This document shows, in pieces, positions 1-12,804 of a stretch of DNA of 64,000 bases. The position numbers were made by a program, and so were the translations under genes. The stretch spans positions 1,332,657 through 1,396,656 of the forward strand of contig JXTB01000027.1 of assembly GCA_002914805.1 (NCBI GenBank), in the 5' to 3' direction. The notes beneath the pieces were generated by a model that made no database searches, was not told the DNA's origin, and was given only the letters and a program-made list of their open reading frames with translations. Numbering within the stretch: position 1 is the stretch's first letter; every line of letters begins with the position of its first letter. The stretch is from Parasponia andersonii. Lineage: Eukaryota > Streptophyta > Magnoliopsida > Rosales > Cannabaceae.

Positions 1-1967
1 TTTTTAATTATTTAATTGGTTTGATTTATAATTTTATCCCCCAAAATAACTTTCACAACTTTAGAGGCTTTTGTCCTCTAGCTCGGTTTTGCAAATCGGT
101 TGAAGTAACCTGTCATAGCCATTAATTTTGCTTGTCTTTTAGTGGGTAACAGGTTCGGCAAAAAGTAATAGTAAGTGACTGAATGATTTATCATGATTAA
201 TTAGGCAACAATTTAGTTTCACACTTCCTTTTGAGGGACTTAGTCCCTCGTAATACTATTACCATTGGATCTCTTCATAAAATAACTTTAGAAGATCCAG
301 TGGTTTTATTGAGGGATAAAAGAATGCTAATTAAATATTCAAAATCTACGACTTTAGTAATCTGTACTATTTTTTTAATATTATAATAGAAAACTTTTTT
401 ATTTTTTTAAGATACAGTAGTAAATACCTTGTTTATTGTTTAGATTAATATATGAAGGGAGAGGTATAATAAAAAACAATAAAGCTTCGATACTGCATTC
501 TATAAGTCATTTTCATCTCTATCCTTTTAAAAGACCTAACAACACAATCTCAAATTACATGGACAACACTTTGTTTTCAAAAAAAGATCCAGACAACTTC
601 TGATTACTCTCCTATTCTACATGAATCTTGTTACTAGTTTTTTTTTCTCTTATTCTTCCTCTAAATACTTTTTCGTCTATAATTTTCTTTATATATACGC
701 TATAAAATTGTACTATGTTTCTTATTAAATTCTGTGGAAAATTTCATCTAAATTAGATGATTTAATCATATTCTTATATGAGGGTTTTATAGTAAAGTAA
801 GAATATATATCTTTTCTCTTTGAATTTTTCTTAAGTAGACTTAATCATATCTTTTGGGATGGTAAATTTTTTATCGAAGAAGTGTGCAAAATTAGCCAAT
901 TTTAATCATACTTGAGCATGTAATAGTATATAACAATGTCCCATTAAAGACGATTAGCCACTAAATTGTGTTATTATCCTTAGATGTATAAAATTCATGT
1001 TAAATTTCATTAATTCAATACAAAACTAACATATTAAGTCTTAGTGGACTCGATCATGTAAATGTATATAATATTGTTCTACTAAACAGTGTAAGCAACT
1101 ACTTTGTCAAATTAAGCTTAATTAGTGGTATTAAAATAATATTAAATTTTGTTAATAACAAGAGTTCATTAAATTTTTTTTCTAACTTAGGCACATGGCA
1201 TTAATAAGTTGTATTCTATTAAGATATTATTTTAAAAGATTGAAGAAAATATTTCAAATGAATCAAATTATGTTTTGGACTTGATAAAGGGGGGAAAAAA
1301 ATTCTTGAAGAGTATTGTAAACCCAAAATAATAATAATAATAATAATGAAGAATATACAGAAAATTCACCTATTTTTCATTTGAGTAATAGTTGTAATAC
1401 TCTTTTTTTACATTCTCTTAATCTTATTATTTAATACGTGAATTTTATTATAATTTATTACATTATTAAAATATTAAAATAGATAATAATATTCATGTGT
1501 AAGCTAAAAAAAATATAAAAACAAAAAGTGAAAAAGTGATTGAATTAAGTATTTCTTTTTTCATTATACTCCCTTTTATCAAGAGAAAATATGCTTCCGT
1601 TTTTTTTTCTTTTTATTTTTTTCATCTTTTCCATCCGATACGGCATATTGATATTGGAAAGCGAGCATACATAACCCAAGATCTGTTTGTACTCAATTAT
1701 TCAAACAATTTGCGACAAAAGTTTGGTACACATACATATATCAAAATAATTATGCACTTTCTTCTTACTGTTATCTTTTTTGAATTACTTTATTCCTCTT
1801 ACTAATTACCTGTTGATTTTTTTTTTTTGCTCGTTTTATATTTATTTATTAAAAAATTAGTATAAAGTAGGAATTACATGGTTGAAATTGCTCACGGGTG
1901 AAAGGACTGGGCACATGCTTTTCAAAATTTCCTTTTTTCTTTCTTCGTCCCCAGATACACTCAAACT

Positions 1968-2003
<36 letters not shown>

Positions 2004-2385
2004 TTTCAAAAAAATAAAAAGAAAATAGAGTGGTGTTGAGGTGGGACCCAGTACCCACGGAAGGCTCCCGCCATCATCGCGTTTCGTCTTCTCTTCAATT
2101 GTCTATACAGAAAAACAGAGCCAAAAACACTGTGAGAAGTTATGTACGATTTTTATTTCTATAATATATTAAGTAGAAGAACAGAGCCCTGACAAAGTAG
2201 CAAAACCAAAAATAAAAACATAATAATAATAATTAATAAAGAGAATAAGAAGCAAAACCCATCGTAGCTAAGCTCAGAGCTAATACTGATACATATTATT
2301 ACAAACCCAATATATGACTAGTAGTACTAGACCCTCCATCCATTGAAGAAGCTCATACATAGAGAGAGAGAGAGATTCATAATAG
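1..2385. other. AT-rich intergenic region and 5' flank of the prolyl 4-hydroxylase gene
   Basis: I see no convincing coding exon here. The stretch is very AT-rich with short simple repeats: an (ATA)n run near 1327-1347 and a run of about 30 T near 1971-2000. A block at 1441-1480 is nearly identical to 40298-40336, so part of this region is an old dispersed repeat. The predicted 89-residue ORF at 1536-1805 is low-complexity and hydrophobic by base composition and is not supported. The last 300 bases, with an AG-rich leader just before the ATG at 2386, probably hold the promoter and 5' UTR of the next gene. Confidence 0.6.
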
Positions 2386-2504
2386 ATGAAAGGCAAAGTT
2401 AAGAGCCCCAAGACCAAGTTTGGGCCACCCACTATCTTTATCCTCTGCTTTTTCTTCTTCGTCGCTGGTTTCTTACTCTCTAATCTCCTCTCTCGGGTAT
2501 CTAT

Positions 2505-2558
<54 letters not shown>

Positions 2559-5500
2559 CTTTGAATTTGCGATGTATTTATGTATGTATGTATGATATCT
2601 GGGTTGATAAGATTTGGGGTCGATCGTGTTCACAGGATGTTCCTGGTGTTGTACGGCCCAGTTCGAGAATTCTTGAATCGGCTGGAGAGAACCGAGAGCC
2701 GATGCCGCATGGCGAGACTGGGGAGAGTTATTTTCAAGTCATTCCATTCCAGGTGAGGTGCTTTCCTAGTTTAATCCACCCTTTATGGGAAAATCCCAAT
2801 TGTCTAATTATTCGATTTTGTTGATTTTTCGAATTTTTGGGTCATGGGTTTTTGTTATTAATCTTTGCTGATTTGAGGAGTCCTTTTTCACCTAGTATGC
2901 TGCTTCAAGAGTTTTAGCATAATTGTTATTTTTGTTTTGTTACTTTATTTAATCAAATTGTGGTAGAAGCACAACATTTACGCTAGAGGTTACTTTTATT
3001 TCTGTATTGGTACGTTATTAAAGATATGGCTGGAATATGAATTTGGAGATGGGTAGATTGTATCTCAAGGAAAATTAATGTGAAAAAGTGAGGATTATTG
3101 TTTCCTGGTAGAAAATTGTCAAATTTGTAGTGAGAGAAGGACATTTGAGATAATTGAGTTGTGCTAGAAGTAGAATGAATTAGCGTGTAACTGCGAAGAC
3201 CGAGTAAAAGAATTGAGACTACTGGATTGATCAAGAATGACATAAGACTCAGTTATTTTAGAAAGGTTATGTTTATTAGAGATCTAGTGGAACTGTGGAA
3301 GATACGTGTTTTGGAAAAGTTTCACTGACGAGGGAAAATTCGTGTAGCCAGTACTGACTGATGTGAGCTTGAGTTTATCAGAGGACCACAGAGAGTATTG
3401 TTCCTACAGTTGTCAGCATTGAGAGCTGAAACAATGGCTTAAAACGTTTTTGAGTGAATCTACAACTTGATCTCCAGCCTCTTCTCTTGTCTATTCTTTT
3501 CCTTATTTGTAGTTTTTCTTGACTGCAGATCTTAAGCTGGAAACCTCGAGCTCTCTACTTTCCTGGATTTGCAACTACTGAACAATGTGAAAAGATAATT
3601 GCGATGGCTAAAGCTAATCTTAAACCTTCTACCTTGGCTCTGCGGAAGGGAGAAACTGACGAGAGCACAAAGGGAACTAGGACGAGGTATCTTAATTCAT
3701 TATCTTTCTTGTATTAGCTTCCAACAGAAGGGGTTTTTGCCCCATTATATGTACTTCCGTGTTTTTGGTTCTTACAATAGATCTATATATATTCGTCTAC
3801 TGCATTGATATACTATAATTCTCATTTAATTGCCATTTGTTGGACTTGTTCTACGTATCTCTTTATATGGTTTTTCTGTGAAGGCAGTTTTACCGAGTCT
3901 TCTGCTGCAAGTGTAAATTAACTCTCAGTTTAAAATTGACCATAGTTCAGGCACATTTATCAGTGCATCCGAAGACAAGACAGGAACTTTGGGTGCTATT
4001 GAGCAAAAGATTGCTAGGGCTACAATGCTACCAAGATCCCACGGAGAGGTAGGTTTTGTTATGAATATCTTTGTTTCAGATTTCACTACCAGCCCAAGCA
4101 TAATTGTCGAGGCTCAAAGTTAAAAGGCAGATATATAATGTTTTTTATTTTATTTTATTTTTTGTTTTTTGGATGGTTCTCATTGGCATTTCTAAGGGAA
4201 GATGGAGGGAGAATGCAACACGTATTTCTGGATTCGTGTTTTTAAGTGATTTATAACACACCAAAAGTTTGAAAAGATACGCAACCCAATGATCTTAAAC
4301 TTTCATGACACAGAAATGCACACTGATTGCCTTTTGCTTTGTATTCACTAAAATACCAAGTTTTCTTCTATTGACCCAAATGCCACGAGTTTTAAATGTG
4401 CAACATTTTCCTGGGATTTTGTGGTTTAGTTTAGCAAAGCTTCTCCCCAAATTTTTTATGTTCTTTTTGTTGATAACTGAAGATATACACTCTTAGTATA
4501 AGTCACAGTTTGCACAAAGGTTTCAAGAGAAATTTGAAATAATTATCTTTCATTACAGGTCAGTTTTTTATTAACCTGAGTAATGCGGGGATGTCACCTT
4601 GTTGCAGGCATTCAATATTTTGCAGTATAAGCTTGGCCAGAAGTATGATTCTCACTATGATGCATTCAACCCAGCAGAATATGGCCCACAAAAGAGTCAA
4701 AGGGTATGTATTCGTTGCTACAATCTCAGTCACATCATTTTATAAGTGTTGGGAGACTTCTGATTCATTATCCAGCTTTCTTCAGCCTTTTGATTGGCCT
4801 AAACTCCTGATTTTGACTGGCTTTAATCAAGAGAAAATCAGCTGTACATCTCTTTGGTCACTTATACATCCCTTGTGTAAAAGTGAAATTACTGCATTGA
4901 CAAGGATATGCAGAAATTGTATATGCTTTTGAGTTTTGTGATTTTATCATCTATATCTTGAGCATTCCAGTTTATGAAACTATCACGGATTTATAATTCG
5001 CTGGACTCAATTACAGATTGCTTCATTCTTATTGTACCTGTCTGATGTAGAAGAGGGTGGAGAAACCATGTTCCCTTTTGAGGTGGGTTAGAAAATTTTT
5101 TGTTCATCGTGTCCTTATTTGAGTTGTTAGTATCCATTTGCAAGTTGTTACAGTACTCTCTTGACTTGCAGAATGGCCCTGATATTGGTTTCGGCTTTGA
5201 TTACAAAAAGTGCGCTGGTTTGAAAGTGAAACCCCGACGGGGTGATGGATTACTGTTTTATTCAGTGTTTCCAAATAGCACAATTGATCAGGTGAGTGTT
5301 TTCCTAATGTGAATCAATCTAGTGCATATAAATTTGTCTTCTGGTTCTTACACGTTTCGATCTGAGTTTTAACTAGTGGTTAGAATTTTGGATCAGATTC
5401 TTGAATATATTGATCAATATATAGCATGTAAATCCACAAAGGGGAACACTTTCAGCCAAAAAATTTGAGAAGTTGGTGTGGAGAACTGGATTTGTCAATT

Positions 5501-5689
5501 TAGCAGTTCAAATTTCTTCTTTTTAAAATGTTCCTTATTATCCAATAGACCAAACAAAGATCTCTCTGCAATCCGATCTGAAAATATTTGATCTACTTGC
5601 AGTTGTCTCTCCATGGAAGCTGTCCAGTGATCAAGGGAGAGAAATGGGTTGCAACGAAGTGGATTAGAGACCAAGAAGAAGAGGACTGA
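2386..5689 (+). CDS. P4H: Prolyl 4-hydroxylase, membrane-anchored (P4H9-like)
   Basis: Predicted 285-aa 2-oxoglutarate/Fe(II) dioxygenase that hydroxylates proline in cell-wall extensins and arabinogalactan proteins in the ER/Golgi. Exons: 2386-2496, 2636-2752, 3529-3686, 3946-4048, 4608-4703, 5017-5082, 5172-5291, 5603-5689; every junction is GT-AG and phases agree. Residues about 12-34 form one hydrophobic anchor behind a short basic tail, as in type II Golgi proteins. The catalytic set is complete: H179 and D181 (HYD), distal H261 (SLHGSCPV), and K271 ten residues later, the 2-oxoglutarate lysine. Exon 4 restores the family motif TRTSSGTF across the splice. Length fits plant P4Hs (about 280-300 aa). 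The ending and distal block remind me of Arabidopsis P4H9, but the exact orthologue was not tested. Intron 1 carries a long AT/GT microsatellite. Confidence 0.93.
2507..2558. repeat. (AT)n(GT)n microsatellite in P4H intron 1
   Basis: About 17 AT units run directly into about 9 GT units, starting roughly ten bases after the splice donor of the first intron. ORFs predicted across it on both strands are artefacts of the dinucleotide repeat. Confidence 0.9.
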
Positions 5690-8600
5690 TTTTATTTTTG
5701 ACTTCGATTCACTTCCTATTATATTATCCTAGTTCTTAGATATCATAATGTCTGTCTTCCTTTCAGGAACAAGTGGTTATTATCAAATTTAGGCTTTTTT
5801 TTTTTTCCTTTTAAATTTAAACCACTGTTCTTGGAAATGTGATGTACCATATGTAACATGTTTCTCAATGAATGGCGGCTCTATTTATAGACTACTGCAA
5901 TTTGATCGAATAGGCAATGTGATAGTGGCTCGTCTCGTTGAGACCTTGTTCTGCATAACAACTGGAAATGGTGATATCTTACAGCTTGTTAGCCCATTCA
6001 GATTATAATTCGGATTAATTATTCTATTAGTTCTTAGACTACTGAAAAAGTCTTATTTTGGTTCTGAAGCTATAACGTCTCATTTTACCTTTTTTTTCTC
6101 CCCTTTTTTATGGTCTGTTTTCATTATGGTTCTTAAACTTTTAAGTGAGTTATTTGTATGCATTTTTTATGGACCAGAAATTTATTAAGATTATTATCTA
6201 AAATCCAAAAATTTATAAAGTCGAACCCGTATGATGAAACTCATTCTTCAGGTTTGTTTGTGTTCTTCTCCAAGATGTAGATCCGTTTTTTATCCCCAAA
6301 AAAATGCAAATAATTCCTTCTTTTAAATATATTTTACCAAGTCAATTTTGAATAAAACTAGCATATTTCCATTCTTAATTTGTAGTTTCCTTTTTTCCTG
6401 ATTACGTTGTTTCTACTTTTGATTAGAAGAGTAACAAATTTTTAGATTTCCTAGAAAATATTGTTCAAAGTAATTGTCATACTTATTGTAATTAATTAAT
6501 TGGTTGTTTGTGGTATTAAATCATTTATATAAGGCGCCGAAGATTAAAATAACCAGATGGTAGAACTCTAGGGACACCGTTGATGAAACTTTGCAACAAA
6601 CTTATTTCGGAGATATAAATATCTTTTTTCCAAGTTGATCAAAGTTTCTTTTTTAATCAAATTCTTAAACCGAAAACCCATTTTGAGTTGGAAAAAAAAG
6701 AAAAAAAAAATAGTATTGTTTAAGAACAGATCTAGCGGTGATTTTTTCACTCAACAATAATGATGATAGATATGTTTCCTGTACTGTTTTCTATTTTTTT
6801 TTCCATGAGTACATATATATATAATTTCAAAATTTCAAGCTTTTTCTTTCACTGCTAGGAAAAAATAAAAATTATTGAGATATTAAGAAATTTTATTTAG
6901 ATTTTTTTCTTAATCAACATTAATCTAAAATTTTGCATATGAGTCTAACTATAGATTGCAAAGTAAGTTGAAGAAATTCTTGCCGGAGATATCACGCAGC
7001 ATCTTTAGTTGCTTTAACCGATAACAATCAATTACATATTTGTATATCAATTTAAAATCCTATATTATTGTAAGATTGTTGATTTCAAGAAGTAATAGAC
7101 AAAAAAAATCATTTGTGTTGTCATTCTATTATCAATATTTTTTTATCTTTATTTTTTCGTGTTTTTAAGTTATTGTTTCTTCAAATACTATAATACAATA
7201 TATAGTTTGTCTTTTTTTATCATTAACAATAATACTAATAGAAATTACAATATCACTAAGGCTTTATCATTCTCCATTAGAAAACATTGATGACGAACGA
7301 GACCAAACGTTGACCTATCGTTTATTTTCATGAAATCATTAAGAATGATGACGAATATATTGTCTTTCTTTTGTGGAGTTTATTGTCTCCTCTTAGTGGA
7401 ACATATTTCACTATATTATTTTTTCTAATACAGATTGCTCATGAGAAGACTAAAAGGGGAGACTTATGGATAATAAAGTAAATATATACCTGAGTCGGGA
7501 TTGGGGCAGGGCCTGGGGAGGCATTCCGCGTCCCTAACCCACCTCTATATACTTATCACATTATTTTTTAAAACAAATTATGTATATAAACATAACAAAA
7601 ATAAAATTACATATCTCTCTATATATATATAAATATAACACAAATTATATTATGATATTTATGGTGTTTTTCTAGTTTTTGGGCTTGTGTTTTTTTTTTT
7701 GTTCTTAGTCTTTTGTGTGTTTTTTATTCTAACAAGATTAAAATAGAGCTTTTATCTCTATAGTATATATATATATATTAACTCTATGATTTTTTTTGAA
7801 ATTACTTTATAATGTTGAATGAAGAGATAAATTAAAATTTTATCTTTAAGAGTAAGATGTGACTAAGGCGTATTTTTTTTTTAAATTATTATGTTTATCA
7901 GGCGAGGATTCCTTACCCCACCTTGACCCCATTGGAGATTCTCCACCTTGCCTCCGCCAGAGATTCCCTAGGGTCAGGGACAAGGGCGGGGATGAAATTT
8001 GGAATCAGGGATGGGAGTCGGGAGAGCATTCCTTGGCCTCGCTCTGCCTCAGTTACATCCCTAGTTAGACCTCAATTAAATTAGTTTTTCTCAACATCAA
8101 ATTGAATATATTCAAAATATTTCCTCGAAAAATCATGCAAGTTTTAATTGTTTTCTCTTTTTTTTCGCCTAGAAAATTTTTGTTGTTAAAAAATAGTTAA
8201 TCACAACTATTTTTTATACCCTCTACAAAATGTCCAAAATAAATATGTACCCTTAAATGATGTAACATATGTCTCATATCAGTTATGGGGTAAAAAAATT
8301 ATGATCTAAGGTATGTCTCAATTTATTTAAAAAATAAATACATAAAATAAACTGTGTCTCATTTTGTTTTTTTTTTTGGAACCATGCCTCATTTAATTTA
8401 TGAAAATATAAATGAATAAATAATTGCCCAATTTTACAAACGGAGAGGTATGTGTCGCTCTGCCACTGGGCCTTTAGGCTATTATCTTTGCGTTACAAAA
8501 GCAGAGAATTAAAGGACCGTTGGAGGCGAAGCGGGACGACGTGTAACGGCTACTTCCCATTTTAAAATATTAGCCGATAAATAATGTTAGCCACATCCAT

Positions 8601-8803
8601 ATTACCAAAACAAAACAAAACAAAACAATTTTGTTCCTTCCTGATTGATTTTCCCAACCCAGATCCGATTAGAAATTTTCCATTTTTGCCCCAAATTCCA
8701 GTTACATTTTTCAGTTTTCCCTCTTCGTCTTCTTCAACTCGTCGAATATTTAGGGCTCGGCTTGTCTCTGCAACATTTCTGAAGCAATTTACAGTAACCG
8801 GCC
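5690..8803. other. Intergenic region between the P4H and coiled-coil genes
   Basis: The first about 200 bases are the likely 3' UTR of the hydroxylase gene. The rest is AT-rich with no supported exon, apart from the GC-rich repeat listed separately at 7485-8066. The last 400 bases before the ATG at 8804 are less AT-rich and likely hold the promoter and 5' UTR of the next gene. Confidence 0.6.
7485..8066. repeat. Dispersed-type repeat with GC-rich ends in an AT-rich region
   Basis: Two GC-rich stretches (7490-7550 and 7895-8066), rich in GGGG and CCCC words, flank an AT-rich middle. Both contain the words GAGTCGGGA and GCATTCC in the same orientation. Many plant repeats have this kind of GGGGATTCCCCG-like composition. 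No clear terminal inverted repeat or target duplication could be fixed, so the class is open. The 69-residue ORF over the second part is not supported as a gene. Confidence 0.35.
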
Positions 8804-11800
8804 ATGGATCTTGGCTGCTTAGACATGGGTTGCGTCTCTGTATGGGACAAAAAGCTCACTCCGGAGCCCGTTCTTGACTCCCATAACAAAGAAAACGACG
8901 CCGTAGAACCACTCACAGTCACGGCCACCTCAAAGATTGGAAAGGTTTTTTAATTATTATTATTAATTAGTCTGGGATTGATTACAGGTTTTTCTTTGTT
9001 GAATTTTGGGTTTCTTCAATTTTCTTGAATAGATATTTGTTTGGACTTGATGTCTTGTGATAAATCTTAGTAAGGTGACCTAATTAGTTGGGAGACTTTT
9101 GTCCGTTTATTTCTGGGGCTTTGAGTTCTATTTTGGAATTCAGTAAAACCCTAACAAGTAACGACTGAGCTCTGACTATATGATTTCGGTGATATAGTTT
9201 ACTCATAATTTGTTTTACTTGTCTTAACACTAGGTTCAATATTTTGGACTCCTTAAGCCTAAGTTGGATCAATGAGAACACACATTGATGATTATGTGAC
9301 TGGGTTTGTCAGTAATAGTTCTATTGAGTTCTTTTTATTTAGTTTTTTAATTCCCCTATTTGAATCCAAATGTCTAATCTTTGAACTTTGAATTCCAAAA
9401 TTTTGTGGGGTCTAATTGTCTGTTGTGTTATCATAATCTAGCCGCAGAATGAATGGCAGCCATATCATCAATCTTTGTCATTTATGTTTGAAATATGTTC
9501 ATAACATCTGATCTTACTCCTTTGGTGGTTATGTGCTTGTCTTTTAACATTTGCGGCCTGTTTAGATAAATCTACTTCTTTTTCCTTTTTGTTGAGTCCT
9601 GTGTTTCCATCTAGTTTTCATTTTGGATTGATATTGAGTTGAAAACTGCAGAATAAGCATCTGAAAGAGAATGGCCAATCAACTTTGAGTTCTCTTAACA
9701 AATTTGCTTCACAAATTAAGAAGCCTGGTCATCGAAAAGCTTCGCCGATCAATTGGTTCCCACGCAAAAAAGTGGACTCCTACTTGAATCGAAAAATTAA
9801 AATGCTGCAGGTAATGTCTTACCCGTATATATATGTTTATTCTGTCGATTATCTCTTATTCAATTTCTTTTGCAGAAAACTGACGAACCTACTTGTGACA
9901 GGAAGTATCTGGCATGAATTTGACGCTTGATGAGACTCTAGGTGATTCTAATCCACACTACTCTAAAGTCTTGAAAGAAAAAATGGCAGCTAAAGAAGCT
10001 GCGAATAAAGCGATTGAGGCTCGAAAAGCTGCATTGGTGGAAGCATCTTGGTGTCGGATTCTTAAAACTTCTAGGTGAACTTCCAGTTTACAGTGGGATT
10101 GAAATACTTCAATCTTCTGCTCTTTCATTAACGTTGTCCTTTCATTTCACCAGGATCCAGAGCAAAGAAGCCGAAGCACAGCTACAGAAAGCCGAGAAGA
10201 CTGCAGCCGAAGCTTTTGAAGCAGCATTAGCCATAGGAGTAATCATGTATGACATACCAAATTGCCCTCAGAAGACTTGTCATGTAGAAACATCTTCTTC
10301 AAGAGAAGGATCTACCACGCATGCGGTTACAGCTTCTTTTGAGACTGCATTTGAGGTCGATATAGAAGTGGCTGCAGCAGTAAAAACTGCGTTAGTAAGG
10401 CTTGCAAACTGCCCTTCTATTAAGAAAGATGAATTCAAGGATCTGATTAGAAAAATCAGTCAGAACCCAGATACAAGTGACAATGATAAGGACCAGTCTG
10501 AGGATTCTTCTCCAAAATCTGGATCTAGTTCTGGACCAGAACTTGAAACAGTATCTCAAGGCTCGGATCGCAAGAATCCGGCTTCACAGTTGAGACAGAG
10601 GAAAAGTAAGAGAAGACGGTCACTTGAAAAGCTTAACATGACAAAACTTGTGAACATGATGTTTGATAGGCTTCAAAGACTGCAAGAAGATGAACTTTCT
10701 TCTCTTGCCACTATAGTTGCAACTTGTGGTTTAAATGCTGCCTTAGCTGAAACACAAAATAACAAGCACCATGACTCAGTTTCTGCTGCTGATTATGCTT
10801 CTAACTCAGGTATTGGATTCCAGCGAAGACTGTCTTCTTGGGGAGCTGGAAAGCTTGAAAGCTTCAGGGATGGGCATATCAAAAAGAAGCAGACAGAACC
10901 AGAGCTCCCAAGTTTAGACAAGTTTTTAGTTAAGCACATGACTAAACTTGAAAGAGAAGTGCAGGAAGCCAGGAACAGCAGGCAAAAAGAGTCTAATGAA
11001 GGAATACCGAAGCATGCTAATACTTCTGATGTGAATGCTGATTCAAATAATGGCGAAATTTCCTCAGAGATCATTACAGAGTTGGGATGCATCCCTTTGA
11101 AGAATTCTTCCAAGTTTGAGAAAGAGATTGAGGATGCAAAGAAAACTTCAGTAGGAGATTATAATATAGGCCACAAGAATTTACAGGGAGATGCAATTTC
11201 ATCTGAAGCAATTCCGGACCTGGGAAGTATGCTAATCAAGCATTCCTCAAAAGTTGTAAAGGAAGTTGAAGAAGCAAGGAGGAACTGTAGCGGAAGCTTG
11301 GAAGGACTATCGACTAGAGCAGTTAGTCGCACAAAAGAAGATATCACGGAACTTCCCAGTCTAGATAAGTTCTTAATGAAACATGTATCGAGACTAGAGA
11401 AGGAGGTTGAACAAGCAAAGAACAGAAGAAAAAATGACGTGCACGAAGGAAGTACGACAACGAATCTGAAAAACAAAGTCAACTCTTCTGATTCAGTCAC
11501 ACAATTGGATAGAACTTCTAGTTCGGATTCTGAAGGAGGAGTAAAGGGGAAAGAAAATGTTGACTCAAATAAGGAAGCCGAAGTGAGTCTGGAGCGAAAT
11601 GAAGTTGATCCTTCAGTGCAGATTGGAAAACAAAATCTAGCACATCAAAGTAGGAAGGCTCCAACTAAAGAGACTGAAGATGGCTTAGACAAGATATTGG
11701 TCAAGCCAGTGCACAGGCTGGAAAGGGAGAAGATGCAAGCCTTGGCAAGCAACTATAGATATGACAAACCCCAGAAGAAACAAGAAGGAAACATTGACAC

Positions 11801-12296
11801 AGCATGTGAGAGCTTGGATAAGGTTTTGATAAAACATGTTTCCAGACTCGAGAAAGAGAAAATGAGACTTGGTTCAGAGGAGGAATCAATGAAAGTGAAG
11901 AAAAATACAACAAATATGAATCCACAGAATGCGGAAGCTGGTGGTTTGGACCAAATCATGGTTAGACATAAATCGAGACTGGAGAGGGAAAAGCTGAATG
12001 CAGCCAAGCAGCCAGAAGAGCATATTAGAAGCTCTGTGGCTCGTAGAGAAGCAAGGGAGAGGGAGTTAAACGAGGCATGGGGAGGTCTAACTTTAGGCAA
12101 CTCCATGAAGCCACATTTATCAAGACTTGAACGGGACAAGGTAGAGTCTTCTTCTTTGTTTAGAGAGATTATTGCTTAGTCTATATTGACTGTTAATCTT
12201 TCCCCTAGTTTACACCTTGTTTCTCCATTTATATAGGCTGCTTGGATTAAAGCTGAAGAGGAGGAAAGGAAGCAAGCTATGCCTTTTTCGGATTAG
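8804..12296 (+). CDS. Uncharacterised coiled-coil protein with repeated LDK-KH-SRLEKE motifs
   Basis: Predicted 839-aa protein of unknown function. Exons: 8804-8944, 9652-9810, 9902-10074, 10154-12140, 12237-12296, all in phase with GT-AG borders. For exon 3 the nearer upstream acceptor leads to a stop, so the one at 9901 was chosen. The N-terminus (MDLGCLDMGC) is short and hydrophobic; the next 100 residues are basic. A helical Ala/Lys/Glu-rich region follows (from about 9990 to 10260), then a Ser/Asp-rich linker and a basic KRRR patch near 10600. From about 10900 to the end, a motif of the form LDKxLxKHxSRLEKExxxA recurs about eight times, separated by charged, disordered spacers. The gene ends with another SRLERDK copy spliced to a charged tail. 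It looks like a plant-specific scaffold or coiled-coil protein; I do not recognise a named family and give no function. Confidence 0.85.
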
Positions 12297-12312
12297 TGCT
12301 GAATCTTAGACT

Positions 12313-12804
12313 CAAATAATATGTACATGTACTTTTTTTTTTTTCTCTATTTTATTTTGCTTGGACCCTTGTGATGTACGTGAGTCTTATCTACAAGACC
12401 AATAGAAGACATTTTTCTCGTTATGTAAAGAAGCTTCTTAATGATTTGCGGTGCCTATTGATGGAAGGCTAATGAGGATGATCAAATATAAACTACTGTA
12501 TGTTCTTACTCTCCTTTGCGGATTCAATTTGTTTCAAATTGCAGCAACTCTAACATATCAAATAATATGTACATATACTTTTTTTGCTCTATTTTATTTT
12601 GCTTGGATCCTTGTGATGTACGTGAGTCTTATCTACAAGACCAATAGAAGACATTTTTCTCGTTATGTAAAGAAGCTTCTTAATGATTTGCGGTGCCTAT
12701 AGATGGAAGGCTAATGACGATGATCAAATATAAACTACAGTATGTTCTTACTCTCCTTTGCGTATTCAATTTGTTTCAAATTGTAGCAACTCTAACATAT
12801 CAAA
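12313..12804. repeat. Tandem duplication of 246 bp just after the coiled-coil gene
   Basis: Copy 1 (12313-12558) and copy 2 (12559-12804) are nearly identical and lie head to tail, starting 17 bases after the stop codon. Copy 1 is probably the 3' UTR and polyadenylation region of the gene, so the duplication gives it two tandem 3' ends. The poly(T) run differs in length between copies. The 83-residue ORF predicted across copy 1 and copy 2 is an artefact. Confidence 0.88.

Noticed and set aside
2280-2824. ORFs on both strands across the AT/GT microsatellite (117, 69 and 134 aa)
   Set aside because: They read through the dinucleotide repeat and intron 1 of the P4H gene. Only the first 37 codons of the 69-aa frame are real.
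10793-12139. Minus-strand ORFs of 74-128 aa inside the coiled-coil gene
   Set aside because: Antisense shadows of exon 4, rich in Ser, Leu and Phe because of the Lys/Glu codons on the other strand.
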